From: Anaerolineales bacterium
Lineage (GTDB): Bacteria > Chloroflexota > Anaerolineae > Anaerolineales > UBA6663
Direction of reading: 5' to 3'
Length of the DNA: 6,402 nucleotides
Assembly: GCA_017999235.1 (NCBI GenBank)
Contig: JAGOBN010000253.1
Coordinates: forward strand, 1-6,402
Translations under genes and position numbers: made by a program
Notes under the pieces: generated by a model
What the model was told of the DNA's origin: nothing
Databases searched by the model: none
What the model saw: only the letters and a program-made list of their open reading frames with translations
Shown: one piece after another, positions 1 through 5,808 of the stretch
How positions within the stretch are numbered: the stretch's first letter is position 1
Layout of the letters: each line of letters begins with the position of its first letter

Positions 1-700
1 GCAAGGGGTTGTCAATATCGGCCTGCAGCACCCAGTCACCGGGGTCGCGCGCGTCGGAGTCGCGCGCGTCGCCGTCATTGGCCGTGAACGAGTCGGTGAC
101 AAAATCATAGCCGGGCAAGATCCAGCCCGCCGGCAAATCCGGGTGGTCGGTGAGGACGCCGGTATCCAGCACTGCCACCACCACGCTGGTGGTATCCGTG
201 ATCAGGTCCCAGGCGGCCGGCGCGTTGATGCCGCCGGCCGAGGCGCTGCCGAGGCTGCCGGTGTATTCATGCAGGTTCCATTGCGAGCCAACGCCGGTCC
301 CAGGATAGGCGGGGTCGTTGGGCGCAGCCAGTGGAGCGCGCACATAATCCGGCACGGCGTAGGCCACGCCGGGCTGGGCGGCCAGCACGGCGGCCAGACG
401 CCGGGCTTCGGAGGCCGGCACCGCCGTCGGCAGGCGCAGCACCTGCGCGCCATTGAACATGGTGCGCGCGTAAACCAGGGCAACGCCGGCGGCCGCGCTC
501 AGGGTTTGAGCGTTGACGGTGCCGGCCAGCGCGCCGGTTCGGATTTTTACAATCAGTTGGCGGACGGCCGCGTCACCGCCGGCCGGCCGGGCGCTGACCG
601 TGGCCGGCAGGGCCGGCGCGGCCGTGGTCCGGGCGGCGGGGCCGGCCAGGGTGAACAACATTGCCACGCTGATGAGCAAGCGGATTGACAGGGATTTCAT
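1..700 (-). CDS. Secreted subtilisin-like (S8) serine protease, N-terminal part
   Basis: The first 233 residues of an S8-family serine endopeptidase are visible; the rest lies beyond the left edge. It starts at ATG 700-698, with AGGA (709-712) 8 nt upstream. Residues 1-28 form a signal peptide (basic start, hydrophobic core LLISVAMLFTLAG, Ala-rich exit). Residues 48-120 look like an I9-type propeptide that folds the enzyme and is then removed (begins LIVKIRTG, ends AQPGVAYAVPDYV). The catalytic domain begins near QWNLHEY (140-146); VVVAVLDTGVLTDHPDL (173-189) carries the catalytic Asp, D179, in the DTG motif. The following GYDF...DGDARDSDARDPGDW stretch (197-223) resembles the acidic loop of secreted bacterial S8 proteases. 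The catalytic His and Ser would be outside the window, so activity cannot be judged. It is separated from the upstream genes by a terminator, so it is probably its own unit. The family call is firm; the substrate is unknown. Confidence 0.93.
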   Translation of the reverse strand, partial: MKSLSIRLLISVAMLFTLAGPAARTTAAPALPATVSARPAGGDAAVRQLIVKIRTGALAGTVNAQTLSAAAGVALVYARTMFNGAQVLRLPTAVPASEARRLAAVLAAQPGVAYAVPDYVRAPLAAPNDPAYPGTGVGSQWNLHEYTGSLGSASAGGINAPAAWDLITDTTSVVVAVLDTGVLTDHPDLPAGWILPGYDFVTDSFTANDGDARDSDARDPGDWVLQADIDNPL

Positions 701-708
701 AGGTTGAA

Positions 709-714
709 TCCTAC
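709..714 (-). promoter_or_regulatory. Ribosome binding site of the S8 protease gene
   Basis: The minus strand reads GTAGGA here, 8 nt before ATG 700-698. The AGGA core fits a Shine-Dalgarno site at normal spacing and supports the chosen start, which also gives a clean signal peptide. Confidence 0.6.
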
Positions 715-740
715 TCAGAGGGGCCGGTCCGCGCCAAGTG

Positions 741-770
741 ACAAATTACACCCTTTAAGGGTCCGCTTAC
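741..770 (-). promoter_or_regulatory. AT-rich leader with 13-nt palindrome; possible promoter/operator of the protease gene
   Basis: Between the terminator and the protease ribosome binding site lies a short AT-rich island. It contains ACCCTTTAAGGGT (750-762), a perfect 6-bp inverted repeat around one central base, which could be an operator or a small hairpin. Just around it, TTGTAA and TAATTT on the minus strand are 18 nt apart and would be a weak -35/-10 pair; the match is poor (about 4/6 and 3/6). A promoter is expected here because the preceding transcript is terminated, but the exact boxes are a guess. Confidence 0.3.
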
Positions 771-813
771 AAAACAAAAACAGGGCCACGAGCAGTTGCG
801 CCGCCCGTGACCC
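771..813 (-). terminator. Rho-independent terminator after the membrane-anchored protein gene
   Basis: Read on the minus strand, a 13-bp stem (left arm 813-801, right arm 795-783) closes a 5-nt loop CGCAA. The arms are GGGTCACGGGCGG and CTGCTCGTGGCCC, with three G-U wobbles. A T-rich run, TGTTTTTGTTTT (782-771), follows directly. It begins 22 nt past the TAA stop at 836-838. Strong stem plus U-tract in the right order make this a textbook intrinsic terminator for the minus-strand operon. Confidence 0.88.
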
Positions 814-835
814 CGCCATAGCCCAGGTGTCGTGA

Positions 836-1351
836 TTACTGCACGGGGACGTGCGTAAGTCTCAACGAACCGACGACGATGGTGACCAGCATGCCCGGTT
901 TCAACACGCCGCGCGGGTTGGCAAAGAGCACAAACTGCACGGAGTTGGCCTCCGGGATCTGCTTCATCGACATGACTTCGGAATTCTCGATCGGCGTGCC
1001 GTCCTGCTCCACGATCAGCTTCGGCGCGGTAGCGTTGGAGTCGGCTTCGGCCATAGACATGGACATGAGCGCCATGGCTTTATCCGGATCCAGCACCTGA
1101 TAGCGCAGATCCACCATGCCGCCGTCGGCGATGACCGCCACTTGCGTGAAGCGTACGCCGTACTTCAGCTCCATCTCCGGGCTGGCCGGCATCACCACCT
1201 GGCCGTCGGCGTCCAGCGTCACCGGGGCCGGCGCGGAAGAGCGAAAGACCATCCAGCCGGCAATGGCGACGAGGACAAGTGCCGGCAGGGCCAGGCGCAG
1301 CAGCCAAGCGCGCAACGGAGTTGGGGAAAGCATGGGGTTGGACACGTTCAC
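836..1351 (-). CDS. Membrane-anchored Met-rich extracytoplasmic protein, unknown function
   Basis: A 171-residue protein of unknown function. Residues 17-36 (begins LLRLALPALVLVAIAGWMVF) form one hydrophobic helix after a short Arg-containing N-terminus, so it is probably a signal anchor or uncleaved signal with the rest outside the membrane. The outer part (about 44-171) reads as beta-rich, with blocks MELKYGVRFTQVAVIADGGM (60-79), VDLRYQVLDPDKA (80-92), a Met run MALMSMSM (93-100) and the end LKPGMLVTIVVGSLRLTHVP. The GGxVDLRxQVxDPDKA pattern feels like a conserved family from memory, but I cannot name it. Ten Met in about 130 exported residues, next to cupredoxin genes, makes a metal-related role possible; this is inference. 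The longest reading starts at GTG 1351; in-frame GTG 1345 and ATG 1333 (residue 7) are alternatives, and none has a clear Shine-Dalgarno. It lies 66 nt after the big cupredoxin/Ig gene, with a hairpin between them. Confidence 0.85.
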   Translation of the reverse strand: MNVSNPMLSPTPLRAWLLRLALPALVLVAIAGWMVFRSSAPAPVTLDADGQVVMPASPEMELKYGVRFTQVAVIADGGMVDLRYQVLDPDKAMALMSMSMAEADSNATAPKLIVEQDGTPIENSEVMSMKQIPEANSVQFVLFANPRGVLKPGMLVTIVVGSLRLTHVPVQ

Positions 1352-1354
1352 GAG

Positions 1355-1360
1355 ATTATC
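1355..1360 (-). promoter_or_regulatory. Possible -10 box (GATAAT) before the membrane-anchored protein gene
   Basis: The minus strand reads GATAAT (5/6 match to TATAAT) immediately before the GTG at 1351. No -35-like hexamer is seen 17 nt upstream, where the hairpin lies. If used, transcription would start near 1348 and give an almost leaderless message starting at GTG 1345 or ATG 1333. This would explain why no ribosome binding site is visible, but a chance match is quite possible. Confidence 0.22.
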
Positions 1361-1366
1361 CCACAG

Positions 1367-1401
1367 AGAGGCCCCCGCTCGGCTGTCGAGCGGGGGCCTC
1401 T
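1367..1401 (-). terminator. Perfect 15-bp hairpin between the cupredoxin/Ig gene and the small membrane protein gene
   Basis: AGAGGCCCCCGCTCG (1367-1381) and CGAGCGGGGGCCTCT (1387-1401) are exact reverse complements around a 5-nt loop. It begins 16 nt past the TAA stop at 1418-1420 on the minus strand, where a terminator is expected, and the stem is very GC-rich. There is no U-run on either side, so it may terminate only partly, act as an mRNA 3'-end stabiliser, or reduce expression of the next gene, whose first possible start codon is only 15 nt away. Confidence 0.6.
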
Positions 1402-1417
1402 GCTTACTGAGTGAGGA

Positions 1418-4393
1418 TTAGCGGACGACCACGGGCAGGAACACCGAGTGCGGCGCCGCGGTGGACGTGAACTGTGCGTACACCAACGTGCCGGACAGAC
1501 CTGCCGTGAGCCCGGAGCCCTGGGCACCCAGCCGGACTTCGTACACTTCCTGCTGCGCGGTGTTCTGACCGTTGAGCGTCTCAACCGTCTCGCCGTCCAC
1601 CAGCAGGCTGAACTGAGTGCTGGCGCCGGCGTTCCACTTCAGGCCCAGGCGATGCGAGCCGGCCGTGATGTGGTGCCAGCCGGTGCACACCAGGGTGGAG
1701 TCCGCGGTGGTGAGACAGGCGCTGATTTCCGGTCCGCCGGCGCCGTTCTCATATCGGAGGGTGAACAACTCTTGCGAGTAGCTCCGGCCGGTGAAGATGT
1801 CGATGGCGTCCGTCAAACCAGGCGCGGCGGCCGGGTTGAACAGGAAGCTGACGCCGTACGACTGGGTATTGTAGGTGGAGTAATCGTACACGTAAGCCGG
1901 CGACGTGCCGTTCAGCGTCACCTGCAGTTGACCTTCCGAAGCAGCCGCTAACGCCGCCAGACCCTGGAGCTGGCCCAGGCTCAACTGGCCGGCACCAACC
2001 GTGCCCGCCCAGTCGCCAAGCGTGGTGAAGTCGCTGGCCAGGATGATCGGGGTGCTGCCCGCGTACTGCACCAGATGCGTGACCACCTGACCCCAATTGC
2101 CGGCCACATCCTGAGCGCGCAGGCTGAGGATGGACACACCATTGGGCAGGTTGCCGGTGGTGGTGAAGACCAGCGTGGCGGCGGTGCTGTTGGCCGGCTG
2201 GATATTCGTGATGGCGAAGCCGCGGCCCGCCCCAGGATCCGTGCCGCGGAACCACTCCGCCCGCGCCAAGTTGGAGCCGGAGAGCAGGCCCGTCACCACG
2301 GGATCAGCGACGGTGGCGGTGATGCGCACCCGGCGCGGGGCCCCCGGTGCCGGAGCATTGACACCCGTCACATTGCTGATGACTGGTCCCTGCTTGTCCA
2401 CCACCAGTTCGGCGTTGGTCACTGGGCCCCAATTGCCGGCGGTGTCGCGGGCGCGGATCTGGAGGGTGTGCGCCCCCTCGGCCAACAGGGAAACGGTGGC
2501 GAGCGGAATATCGGCGTAGCCTTGCTCAGATGCGCTGGTGAAGACCGCGTCCGCCGGGATGAAGGGGATGGCCGCGCCCTGATTGTCGATCGTCAGTTCC
2601 GCCCAGGCGATATTGGACTGGACATTGTTGACCGGCTGATCGGTGAAGATGGCGCGGATCCGCACCGCAAAGCTGAAAGTATCGATTGGCAACGTGCCGT
2701 TGTTGGGCGACTTGGCCACGGTGACACTGCCCGCCTCAGGCCCCTGCTTGTCGATGTACAGGTTGACGATCTCGGACGCGCCGGTGTTCCCCAGGCTGTC
2801 CACGCCGTTGACGGTGATGGTGTAAGTGCCGTGCGCCAGGGTCTGGAGCGTCGCGCTCGGGATCACGGCGGAGAGGCCGGTCAGGCTGGTGCCGGGCAGA
2901 TTGAGAGCGAACGGCGCCGAGAGTGCCGTGCCGTCCAAAGTATATTGTGCGGAAGCGACCGTGACGCCGCCGTTTAGGTCGACGTGGCCGGTAGCGGCCG
3001 TGCCGTACAGATTAAGGTCGCGGCTGCCGTCAGTGGGATTGGCGCGCGTGAAAGACAGATCCAGGCCGCCCCGATCCAAGTTGAGGCTGCTGATCTCCGG
3101 GCCGGCCGCGTACAGATCCAGGATCACGGAGTTGAACGCGCCCCAGCCGTTAGCGTCCGCGCCGCGGACATAGATCGGGTGGGTCTCGCCGGCCAGGGCC
3201 AGCGGGCCCAGGACCGCCGAGCTGATCACGGCCGTGCCGGTGTTGCCGGTCATGCTCAGGGTGCCGTTGAGGGGTCCGCCCACCTGATCCACAAAGTATT
3301 GCGTGTCGGTGACCGGGGCCGTAAACGTGACGGTGATCGTCACATCAAAAGCGCCGGTGGTGGGGTTGGGGGAGGCGGTCACCGCGCTGACCACCGGGCC
3401 GGCCGCCGCGGCAGTCCCGCCGGCGGTCGCCTTGATGGCCGTGACGGCGCCGCCCAGGCCGGCCGCGCTGGCGTTGCGCAGATAAGCCAGGCCGCTCTCG
3501 TAAACCGGGAACAGGGCATCGGTCAGGGCCTCGGCCGGGACGGACACCAGCGCGTCCGTGCTCTCGCCGGGATGAACGGCCTCCGCCACCGCGCGGCGCG
3601 GGAAGGTCAGCGCCGCGCCATCCGTGGCGAAGACATTCATATCCAGACCGAGCAGGCCGGCGGTGCGGTTCGTCAGGCCGGCGTTGACCAGCCGCAGGGC
3701 CAGCGTGTTGCCGGCCGCCACGTCGATCGTCGGCAGGTTCGGATACGCCTGGCCGTTGATCAGGAAGTACTCGGCCTTGAACTCGCGCAGGTCAAACGCG
3801 GCCGGGCTGGCGTGCAGGTCCACATCCAACTCGCTGAAGACCAGCACGGTTTCATCGGTGAAAGCGCTGGCCGCGTCGGCGGTCAGCTGGCTCAACCCAG
3901 CGCCGGCGCCGCCGTCGCTGGGCCGCACGATCAGCACGCCGTACAGGCCCATCGCCAGCTGCTTGGCGCCGCCCGGGATCAGGCCGGCCTCATACAAGTA
4001 GGTGCCGGGGGTGCTGGGCGTGAAGGTGTACGTCTTGTTCCCGCCGGGGGCCACGCCGGCCAGGTCCGGGACCAAGTCCGCGCCCACGATGTTCAGGGAC
4101 GTGGTGACCGCCAGGGAGTTGTTGAGCGTGATGGCGACCGGCTGACCGGCTTCGGCCAGCAGGACCGGGCCGCCCGGAGCGGTCACGGCGCCACCGGTGG
4201 TGTAGCCGAAGACGGTGGCCGTGCCGCCGCCCGGCAGATTGAAGGTGCCGGAACCGGCGGTGATGGCGCAGTTCGGGGCACACGCGGTGCCGGTCACGGC
4301 GGCGGCGGCGGCCGGCCGGGCGAACATCAAGCCCGCCAGAGCAACCACGAGCAGCAGGCCGGCCCGAAGAGTGAAACGTTTGAGGTTATGCAT
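1418..4393 (-). CDS. Secreted cupredoxin-like/Ig-like repeat surface protein, copper ligands missing
   Basis: A 991-residue exported protein. Start ATG 4393 is chosen over the longer reading from 4444 because GAAGGG lies 7 nt upstream, it gives a clean signal peptide (MHNLKRFTLRAGLLLVVALA, cleavage near 30), and it avoids overlap with the upstream gene, whose stop is 31 nt away. Domains: residues 50-158, cupredoxin-like, ending GTYLYEAG...GLYGVLIVRP; 181-325, second cupredoxin-like domain with FSELDVDLH, YFLINGQAYPN and LRLVNAG; about 332-777, four Ig-like units, two joined by a DKQGP linker and two ending in AGNWG; about 779-980, a jelly-roll, lectin/laminin-G-like module with C893/C903; tail PHSVFLPVVVR. 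Where multicopper oxidases carry HxH and HSH ligands this protein has LNIVG and YEAG, so copper oxidation is unlikely. I infer a surface-displayed binding or scaffold protein derived from an oxidase. No binding partner can be named. Confidence 0.92.
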   Translation of the reverse strand: MHNLKRFTLRAGLLLVVALAGLMFARPAAAAAVTGTACAPNCAITAGSGTFNLPGGGTATVFGYTTGGAVTAPGGPVLLAEAGQPVAITLNNSLAVTTSLNIVGADLVPDLAGVAPGGNKTYTFTPSTPGTYLYEAGLIPGGAKQLAMGLYGVLIVRPSDGGAGAGLSQLTADAASAFTDETVLVFSELDVDLHASPAAFDLREFKAEYFLINGQAYPNLPTIDVAAGNTLALRLVNAGLTNRTAGLLGLDMNVFATDGAALTFPRRAVAEAVHPGESTDALVSVPAEALTDALFPVYESGLAYLRNASAAGLGGAVTAIKATAGGTAAAAGPVVSAVTASPNPTTGAFDVTITVTFTAPVTDTQYFVDQVGGPLNGTLSMTGNTGTAVISSAVLGPLALAGETHPIYVRGADANGWGAFNSVILDLYAAGPEISSLNLDRGGLDLSFTRANPTDGSRDLNLYGTAATGHVDLNGGVTVASAQYTLDGTALSAPFALNLPGTSLTGLSAVIPSATLQTLAHGTYTITVNGVDSLGNTGASEIVNLYIDKQGPEAGSVTVAKSPNNGTLPIDTFSFAVRIRAIFTDQPVNNVQSNIAWAELTIDNQGAAIPFIPADAVFTSASEQGYADIPLATVSLLAEGAHTLQIRARDTAGNWGPVTNAELVVDKQGPVISNVTGVNAPAPGAPRRVRITATVADPVVTGLLSGSNLARAEWFRGTDPGAGRGFAITNIQPANSTAATLVFTTTGNLPNGVSILSLRAQDVAGNWGQVVTHLVQYAGSTPIILASDFTTLGDWAGTVGAGQLSLGQLQGLAALAAASEGQLQVTLNGTSPAYVYDYSTYNTQSYGVSFLFNPAAAPGLTDAIDIFTGRSYSQELFTLRYENGAGGPEISACLTTADSTLVCTGWHHITAGSHRLGLKWNAGASTQFSLLVDGETVETLNGQNTAQQEVYEVRLGAQGSGLTAGLSGTLVYAQFTSTAAPHSVFLPVVVR

Positions 4394-4400
4394 TGCTGTT

Positions 4401-4408
4401 CCCTTCTT
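4401..4408 (-). promoter_or_regulatory. Ribosome binding site that fixes the start of the cupredoxin/Ig protein
   Basis: The minus strand reads AAGAAGGG, 7 nt before ATG 4393-4391. It decides between this start and the in-frame codon at 4444, which would lie inside the end of the upstream gene and add 17 residues before the signal peptide. Confidence 0.6.
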
Positions 4409-4424
4409 GTTGGGGGCCGGGGCC

Positions 4425-5783
4425 TCAATTGGCCGGGCAACCACCCGCCGGATCGATGCGCGTGAACGTGATCAGACCCACCATCAGCGTGTTCCAGCCG
4501 TTGATCTGCGCCAGGTTGTGGCTGTGGGCGATGTGGTAGTACTCGCCGCACTGGTTGAAGGACGTAATGCCGGCGATCGGCACGCTGTCCACCTGGCCCA
4601 GGTACGGGCTGCCAAACCACGCGCCGATCTGGACCGCGGCGTCGGCGGGCGATTCCACCGGGATGGGGTTGTAGGTCGGGTCAAAGGCTTCGGCGTCGCG
4701 CCAGTCAAAGGTCACGTCCCAGCTCTGGCCAGGCGAGACCGGCACCGTGAATTTCTCGTAAGACAGGTCCCCGGCCACCGCGTCCTTGAGCGCAAAGCCG
4801 TCGCGGCCGATGACGATGCCGCTGTTGCCGTGCGGGTGGAAGGGAACGTCCTCGGTGCCGAAGTTCAGGTAGCGCTGCAGGGCCGGATACGGGTAATACC
4901 CGTTGGTGGCGGCATTGTCGTCGAACGGGCGGATGTGCGCCAGCGCGCCGTACGGCTGGGCGGGCAGCCACGAGGCGCCGTTCGGAGCCATGGTGTCCGG
5001 GAAAGTGCGGCCGTTGAGCAGGTTATAGCGCGGCTTGTAGTTGGCCCAATTGAAGTTGGGGTTGACGGGGTCGCGCTGCACGGCGGTGTGCAGGTTCGGG
5101 TCAATCTCCGACAGCATCATCAGGTATTCGGTGTCGGCGTTGAAGGCGGTGGTGGTGTCGCTGTACGCGTACCGGTAGGTCAAGCTCACGCCGGGCGCGG
5201 ACGCATCCACGCCGCCGGGCAGAGCCTGGGGCCGGACCACCAGCGCCCCGAACAAGCCCATGTTCACCTGGACCCGGGCGTTGGTGCCGCTCTGGTAGCC
5301 ATAGGTGCCGGGCCGCCCAGCCGTGAAGCTGTAGGTGAGCGTGCCGCCGGCGGGGACCGGGGTGGTCAGCGTATTAGCGGCCAGGTTCGGCTGAACGGGC
5401 GCCCCGTTAGCCAGCACGTCGGTCTGGCCCGGGAACATCAGCGAGGTGGCCACCGGCAAGGTGTTCTTGACGATCACCGACACCTGATCGCCTTCGGTGA
5501 CGCACAACACCGGCCCCGGATACTGGAAGGGCTCATTGCCGTCGGCGAAGCTCCACATATAGGCGGTGTTGCCGTCGGCCAGGCCGATGACGCCCGCGCG
5601 CGCGGTCAGGTTGAAGATCGGGTCGGCCCCGGCGCTGGGGGCGCAGACGATGCCGGAAGACGGCGGGGTGGGCGCGTCAGCGCGGGCCGGGGTGAGGGCG
5701 GCGGCCGGCGCGAAGGCGAAGGCGAAAGCCACCGCCAGCCACAGGCCCCGTTCCATCCATTTGAAGGTCACAGCTTTGGACAT
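4425..5783 (-). CDS. Secreted multicopper-oxidase-like protein with two His clusters
   Basis: A 452-residue exported cupredoxin-fold protein. Start ATG 5783 has AAGGAG 7 nt upstream. Signal peptide 1-35, with a hydrophobic core WLAVAFAFAFAPAAAL and likely cleavage at ARA|DA. Domain 1 (about 54-184) has PGPVLCVTEGDQVSVIVKN and ends GLFGALVVRP, the multicopper-oxidase domain-1 pattern, but the usual HxH and HSH sites read MFPG and YQS. Domain 2 (about 218-445) has SEIDPNLH, NLLNGRTFPDT, FHPHGN (H316, H318), SPGQSWDVTF and CGEYYHIAHSHN (C412, H417, H420, H422). Only seven His are present, against about ten in a canonical four-copper enzyme, and HSH stands where laccases have HCH. A reduced copper site is possible; full laccase activity is doubtful. 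C47/C94 and C412/C449 could form disulfides. It is 25 nt after one paralogue and 31 nt before another, so the three are probably co-transcribed. It acts outside the membrane; the substrate is unknown. Confidence 0.92.
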   Translation of the reverse strand: MSKAVTFKWMERGLWLAVAFAFAFAPAAALTPARADAPTPPSSGIVCAPSAGADPIFNLTARAGVIGLADGNTAYMWSFADGNEPFQYPGPVLCVTEGDQVSVIVKNTLPVATSLMFPGQTDVLANGAPVQPNLAANTLTTPVPAGGTLTYSFTAGRPGTYGYQSGTNARVQVNMGLFGALVVRPQALPGGVDASAPGVSLTYRYAYSDTTTAFNADTEYLMMLSEIDPNLHTAVQRDPVNPNFNWANYKPRYNLLNGRTFPDTMAPNGASWLPAQPYGALAHIRPFDDNAATNGYYPYPALQRYLNFGTEDVPFHPHGNSGIVIGRDGFALKDAVAGDLSYEKFTVPVSPGQSWDVTFDWRDAEAFDPTYNPIPVESPADAAVQIGAWFGSPYLGQVDSVPIAGITSFNQCGEYYHIAHSHNLAQINGWNTLMVGLITFTRIDPAGGCPAN

Positions 5784-5790
5784 GAGGGTT

Positions 5791-5796
5791 CTCCTT
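5791..5796 (-). promoter_or_regulatory. Strong ribosome binding site of the 452-residue oxidase-like protein
   Basis: AAGGAG on the minus strand, 7 nt before ATG 5783-5781, is a near-ideal Shine-Dalgarno site, the best in the window. It settles the start and suggests this is the best-translated of the genes whose start can be seen here. Confidence 0.8.
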
Positions 5797-5808
5797 GGGA
5801 CGTGGCCT

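Noticed and set aside
143..688. 181-codon plus-strand open frame opposite the protease
   Set aside because: The minus strand encodes a clear S8 protease with the DTG motif over the same bases; this frame is low-complexity Gly/Arg/His.
851..1414. 187-codon open frame on the plus strand, rich in His
   Set aside because: The His and Arg runs come from reading the Met- and Ala-rich minus-strand gene in reverse. It also crosses the hairpin at 1367-1401, and no ribosome binding site or family signal is seen.
2091..2440. Repeated 14-mer CCCCAATTGCCGGC at 2091-2104 and 2427-2440
   Set aside because: Both copies encode the same AGNWG turn of successive Ig-like units in the same frame. This is protein repeat structure, not a mobile or regulatory repeat.
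4394..4444. N-terminal extension of the cupredoxin/Ig protein to 4444
   Set aside because: It would overlap the end of the upstream gene, place 17 residues before a complete signal peptide, and ignore the ribosome binding site at 4401-4408.
2984..4465. 493-codon open frame on the plus strand
   Set aside because: It lies wholly opposite the cupredoxin/Ig gene, is rich in Arg/Gly/His/Gln without domain patterns or signal peptide, and has no convincing ribosome binding site. It is an antisense shadow caused by high GC.
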